A stretch of DNA of 64,000 nucleotides from Nephromyces sp. MM_2019 (lineage: Eukaryota > Apicomplexa > Aconoidasida > Nephromycida): the NCBI GenBank assembly GCA_015657535.1, contig JADHZB010001741.1, positions 23,093 to 87,092 on the forward strand. The letters are read 5' to 3'. The stretch's first letter is position 1; each line of letters opens with the position of its first letter. The notes beneath the pieces are model-generated. The model ran no database searches and was not told the origin of the DNA. It worked only from the letters and a program-made list of their open reading frames with translations. Positions 59,960 through 64,000 of this stretch are shown here, piece by piece. The translations under genes and the position numbers were made by a program.

Positions 59960-62900
59960 ATGGCTGAGTATCCTCAAGCTTCGAGTAGCATTCTTGGGGA
60001 TCTGATTAGCAGCCAAGCTGAAGGCGAATCATCTTTTGACTATCAGTACGAGCCGGAGAGTAAAGCTATCCTCGTAGCCTATCTTAAAGGGCAGCTCTTC
60101 AACGTTGTGAAGACAGCAGTATGGTGGAGTATGTTTGGTGTGTTGGTGATCTCCAGCACACAGAGCACCCTCATAGTGCTAGCAGCAAGGGGATTCTTTA
60201 ACTTGGCGCTTATAGTGATGTCTCCTATGACGAGTTCAGTGGCAGAGGTGGGGGAGGAAGCAGGGGGGTGGGTAATAGCTGGGTGGGGTAGGTGGTTGGG
60301 GGTGGGGGTGGTAGGAAACCAAATCAGTGAGGCAATAGCAATATCAGGTTACCAGAAATAACAGTGCAAATTGTCAATGCTAACACACATGGACAATACC
60401 AAAATGCACCAGCAATATCAGCACATCAACGCAACAACTCGCACAATACACATACGTCGCCCACGACACGCAATAACACACAAAACTCACACAACACACC
60501 CATGACATGCACACACACACAACTCACAAAACATACCCACGACACGCACACGCACACTTCATATTATTTTTAGCCTCCGATTCATTGCAAATCATTTTTT
60601 TTCTTCTACACACACTAGTATATCAATGCGAATCTTGTGTGTGCAGTTTTTCTCGATTAAGACGATTCTAGTGTTTACAACCATCGGCAGGATGATAATT
60701 TGGGCGTTGCTTATTCCTCTTGGGTGGATGTTTATACGTAAGCCTTCAGTGTGTGTGTGTAGCGATATGTTGAGACACGTTAATATTTTATATTATGTAT
60801 CTTCTTTTGTAGATATGCGTGTGTATCTTTCAGTTTATCAGTGTGTATGGTGTGTGTATTTCAGTATGTGTATGTGTGTTCCAATGTATTTGTATGTGTA
60901 TGTGCTGTTGTGTGTGTGCCGCTATGTGTGGTATGCCGGTGTGTGTGTGTGCGTTATGTGCGCACTTTCTACATATGCTTTTTGTGTGTGCTTTACATAT
61001 ATCTTGCATGTTTGTGTGCGAGTATTATTCCTACTCTTCACCTCCCATTACTCTCTCACCTCTTGAATATTTCCCGAAGCAGGGAGTGTTCGCTTCTTTG
61101 AAATTTTGGCTACTTTCCGTTAAATAGTTTCCCCAAGGATGGACACCTGAGTCTCTACTTCAACGCACATCCGCACACACACATCCAAACACACACCCAC
61201 ACACACGCCCATGCACACCCAGACACGCCTACACATGCCCAAGGACACAGGCACATGTGCACACACCCAGACCCGCCCATACACACCCACGCATAAAGGT
61301 AAATCTGCAAACTTCCGCACACACCCACATGCATCCACAAACTACAAACACCCACGAAAGCCCATGCACACGCTTTACTTTTTCCTTTCGTGTTTGCAAT
61401 GATTTTTTGTATATAGAAGAAGTAGACTCGTATAATACACTCGTTTTTCTTTGTTGCAAGCTTTGCATAGAGATTTCCCATACACAACGTACTCTGATGC
61501 ATGTGAAGATCCTATATCTAGTATATTTCATTCCATCACGCACACACATACCTGAGCCTATGTAGATGCTATGCTTTGCCTTTAAAACGCTTTTGGTATC
61601 ATTCGTGGAACGCTTCTTTTTGATGAAGAGAAAGGTCAAGGGTGAACTATTTGCAGCTGGAAGGGATCTGAAACTCCCATTGGAAATCTTTTTGATGAGA
61701 ACGCACACACACACACTCTTTTGTAGTCTAACTGTTTGGTTTTTCACTTTCCCTTCTTCAGTTTCTTTCCCTTTGTTGTGTTCTTCTTTCTCTTCTCGCT
61801 CAACTTCTTCTTCCTCTTGTATTTCATCTTCTTATCCCTTCTCCGATTTCTCTTTTTTTCTTGCTTTTTCTTCCTCCACTTCTTCCCTCCCTCTTCCTCT
61901 CAGAAAGTAGCTGTTTGCCGTTGTTTTAGCTCGAATTATATTATATTCCCACGTTTTCAATCTAAAAGGCTTCTCATTTCTCTTAATTCTCAGGCAACAA
62001 GCTTGAATTGACTATCGCCTTCTTCTGGATAGTTGCAGGCTTGTCGTTTGTCGAAGGCATACTGGTTTGTGAGTGTAAATACACTGCTGGTGTATTTTTA
62101 TGCATCTGTGTGTGAATCGTGTGCATAGAAAAAGTTGTATCTGTGTGCGTATATACTTGTGTCTATATATGCTACAGTATTTGTGTGTGTCATATGTGCG
62201 TATCTGTATGCGTACCTGCGGTGTCTGTGCATGAATGTGTGCACACATGTGTGTGTACGTACTCGTGTATCTTTTTGCTTGTTTTTTGTGTCTAAATCGG
62301 AGAAAATCCGCATCTTATTCTGTGGGCTTTCTTCCTCTATGGGTGGGTATATTTCTATGATTTAAGAGAATCTTCTTGTGTGCGCGTGTGCGCGTGTGTG
62401 TGTGTGTGTGTGCGCGTGTGCGCGTGTGTGTGTGTGTGTGTGCGCGTGTGCGCGCGTGTGTGTGTGTGTGTGTGTCTTGAATGGGTATATTCTCACTTGT
62501 AGTGCTTTTTTCAAGTTCCTCTATAGACTTAATGCATTCCTGTTGAAGCTCTGTGATTGAAGCAGCTTCTTTCATTATGCTTTAGCATTAAAAGCTCATT
62601 TTATTTAGTATGTTTTAAGTATCAGGTGTGTCTTATGCCGGCTAATATAAGAAGTCTTCCTTCTTCATGCTAACACACACCATCCATCGACACACAGATG
62701 CAAACACGCTGATGCACACAGGCACGCTCACGCACCCACTGACATACTCAGGCACACACATACATGCATGCCGAGGTATACAGTCACCCGGCAACCCTCA
62801 CTGACACAGGCAAAAACACACATAGTCACAAGCGTACAAAAAGAACACACATGCCAACACACACACACACACACAAATAATGATGGTTCAACTCTTTCTT

Positions 62901-63664
62901 TTTGCTCGAAACTCAAAAACCTGCCTAAAGTTTGCTTTTTCTTCTAGTTTACGCACACAAACACGCACACAAACACGCACACACTCTATCTACTTCCCTT
63001 TCAGGTTGCAATGCAGCTTATATGCGATGTTGATTGTGGAGGCTTAGATATACTCGCAAGACAGTGTAACATTCCCATGAATGATTTCACGAGAGGCAGA
63101 TTTCACTACATTCATCATATAGCCTTTGATATCTCGTTCATCCTCTTTACCACTCCAATCGCCTTGTTATTTTGGGGGTTTTCTCTGAAGTTTCAACTTA
63201 CAGATTTCGAGATCTTTGGGAATCATCTAGGTGTGTGTGTGGGGGGTCTGTGGGGGTTTTTTGGGGGGTTTGTGCTGCCTGCGTGTGCTGCATGTGATAT
63301 GTGCAAAGCACGGACTATGTGCATTATTAGTGTAGTTATGTGTGTGTTATGTAGTTCGTTGCGATTTTTGGGTGTGTGTGTTTATTTATATGCATGTGTG
63401 TGTCTGTGTGTGTCCTGCTTGTGCGTGTTTATGCGTGTGCTGCTCATGTGTGTGTATCTCAAGGGATTGTGTTCTTTCTTCTACTATTTGCTACAGATGG
63501 AACTTTTTGGTTGGTATTTGGCATGGGTAGTATCTTCTTGATGCTATCGCTATTTTCGGTAAGTTTTGTGTGTGTGTGGAGCATAAACTTTTTTTCTCTC
63601 AAAGAATGAGCTGTTTGAAGGAAATACACTAAGGGATAATGAAGATGAAGCTGTAGTTGCCTAA
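59960..63664 (+). CDS. polytopic membrane transporter, probably MFS-like
   Basis: Eight exons, 59960-60247, 60647-60737, 61417-61520, 61566-61641, 61994-62064, 63005-63230, 63497-63558 and 63605-63664, join in phase and total 978 nt (325 residues), ATG to TAA. After a hydrophilic N-terminus come hydrophobic helices. The first pair has the MFS-like arrangement of a helix ending NLALIVMSPMTSSVAE, a basic turn FFSIKT, then a helix ILVFTTIGRMIIWALLIPLG. Later helices include IAFFWIVAGLSFVEGIL, ISFILFTTPIALLFWGF and WLVFGMGSIFLMLSLF, before a short acidic tail. The length is short for a 12-TM carrier. Another in-phase exon at 61083-61118 is possible and the 61417 exon is the least certain. The substrate cannot be inferred. 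The gene has large TG- and CA-rich introns. Confidence 0.7.
60740..61020. repeat. TG-rich 5' half of transporter intron
   Basis: Degenerate TGTGTG fills the first half of the intron after the exon ending at 60737. The second half (61141-61380) is CA-rich on the same strand, so the two halves are broadly complementary. Confidence 0.8.
61141..61380. repeat. CA-rich 3' half of transporter intron
   Basis: This is degenerate CACACCCA/CACGC sequence just upstream of the acceptor at 61416. It is the counterpart of the TG-rich tract at 60740-61020. Confidence 0.8.
62377..62475. repeat. 99-bp uninterrupted alternating purine-pyrimidine tract (30-bp repeat x 3)
   Basis: From 62377 to 62475 T/C and G alternate without a break, as TG and CG steps. 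62381-62410, 62411-62440 and 62441-62470 are near-identical 30-bp units carrying two CGCG patches each. Such sequence favours left-handed Z-DNA. It lies in the 62065-63004 intron of the transporter. Confidence 0.95.
62650..62998. repeat. CA-rich 3' half of transporter intron
   Basis: CACACA/CACGCA-rich sequence precedes the acceptor at 63004. The first part of this intron (62080-62475) is TG-rich, again making complementary halves. Confidence 0.8.
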
Positions 63665-63789
63665 TGCGTTCCCTTTATGCTTATAAAATGTGTGTGTTGC
63701 TAGTGTATGTGCTGTTCATGAATGTGTGCTGCTCGCGTAAATGTGCTGCTGGCCTATGTGTGTCTTGTTCGTCTGGGTGTATCGCTGTG

Positions 63790-64000
63790 TGTGCATTGCT
63801 CGCGTGTGTGTGTTGCTCGCGTGTGTGTGTTGCTCGCGTGTGTGTACTGCTCGCGTGTGTGTGCTGCTCGCGTGTGTGTGCTGCTCGCGTGTGTGTGCTG
63901 CTCGCGTGTGTGTGCTGCTCGTGTGTGTTTTCTGTTCATGTGTATCCTGCTCGCGTGTGTGTGTTGCTAGCGTGTGTGTTTTCTGTTCATGTGTATCCTG
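63790..64000. repeat. 17-bp minisatellite running to the right edge
   Basis: Units of GCTCGCGTGTGTGTGCT recur at exactly 17-bp spacing (63798, 63815, 63832, 63849 and so on), becoming degenerate after about 63915. It begins about 130 bp beyond the transporter stop, so it may be in the 3' UTR or spacer. The array is truncated by the window. Confidence 0.93.

Overview
This window is nuclear DNA from an intron-rich microbial eukaryote. Every gene I can recognise is split by GT-AG introns, and there are no operons, ribosome-binding sites or bacterial-type genes. Three recognisable or partly recognisable genes have introns swollen with TG/CA dinucleotide-rich sequence (TAF1, a type II-like PI4-kinase and a transporter). 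Other stretches (about 15-27 kb and 40-56 kb) lack these repeats, and some genes there have very short introns (29, 31, 45 and 78 nt). A complete 5-hydroxyisourate hydrolase (urate breakdown) is present. Apicomplexans are generally thought to have lost this step, except, as I recall, the tunicate-associated Nephromyces/Cardiosporidium lineage. An alveolate of that kind is my best guess, but it is an inference from few genes.

Layout. 1-14445 (minus): a TFIID subunit TAF1 gene whose 3' end runs off the left edge; its introns carry a 20-bp and an 8-bp minisatellite. 18081-19613 (minus): an unrecognised alpha-helical protein. 19990-21363 (minus): HIU hydrolase, three exons, 114 aa. 22539-23013 (minus): the 3' part of a small one-TM protein. 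23-28.3 kb: no resolved gene. 28291-37775 (minus): a 13-exon ubiquitin-like-domain PI4-kinase, 1096 aa, with all exon phases closing. 38409-39463 (minus) and 40092-41717 (plus): a divergent pair of unrecognised genes. 42.3-46.1 kb: fragmentary minus-strand coding signals. 46141-51963 (minus): a large unrecognised coiled-coil/Ser-rich protein. 52145-52725 (minus): an ankyrin-like gene with introns of about 30 nt. 56140-56804 (minus): small unrecognised exons. 57831-57990 (plus): an isolated terminal exon. 59960-63664 (plus): an eight-exon polytopic membrane transporter followed by a 17-bp minisatellite that reaches the right edge.

The genes do not form a pathway. TAF1 serves Pol II transcription initiation, the PI4-kinase makes PI4P, HIU hydrolase acts in purine catabolism and the transporter is of unknown substrate. 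Exon models were built by hand from splice consensus, phase continuity and remembered family motifs. Where phases did not close, this is stated.
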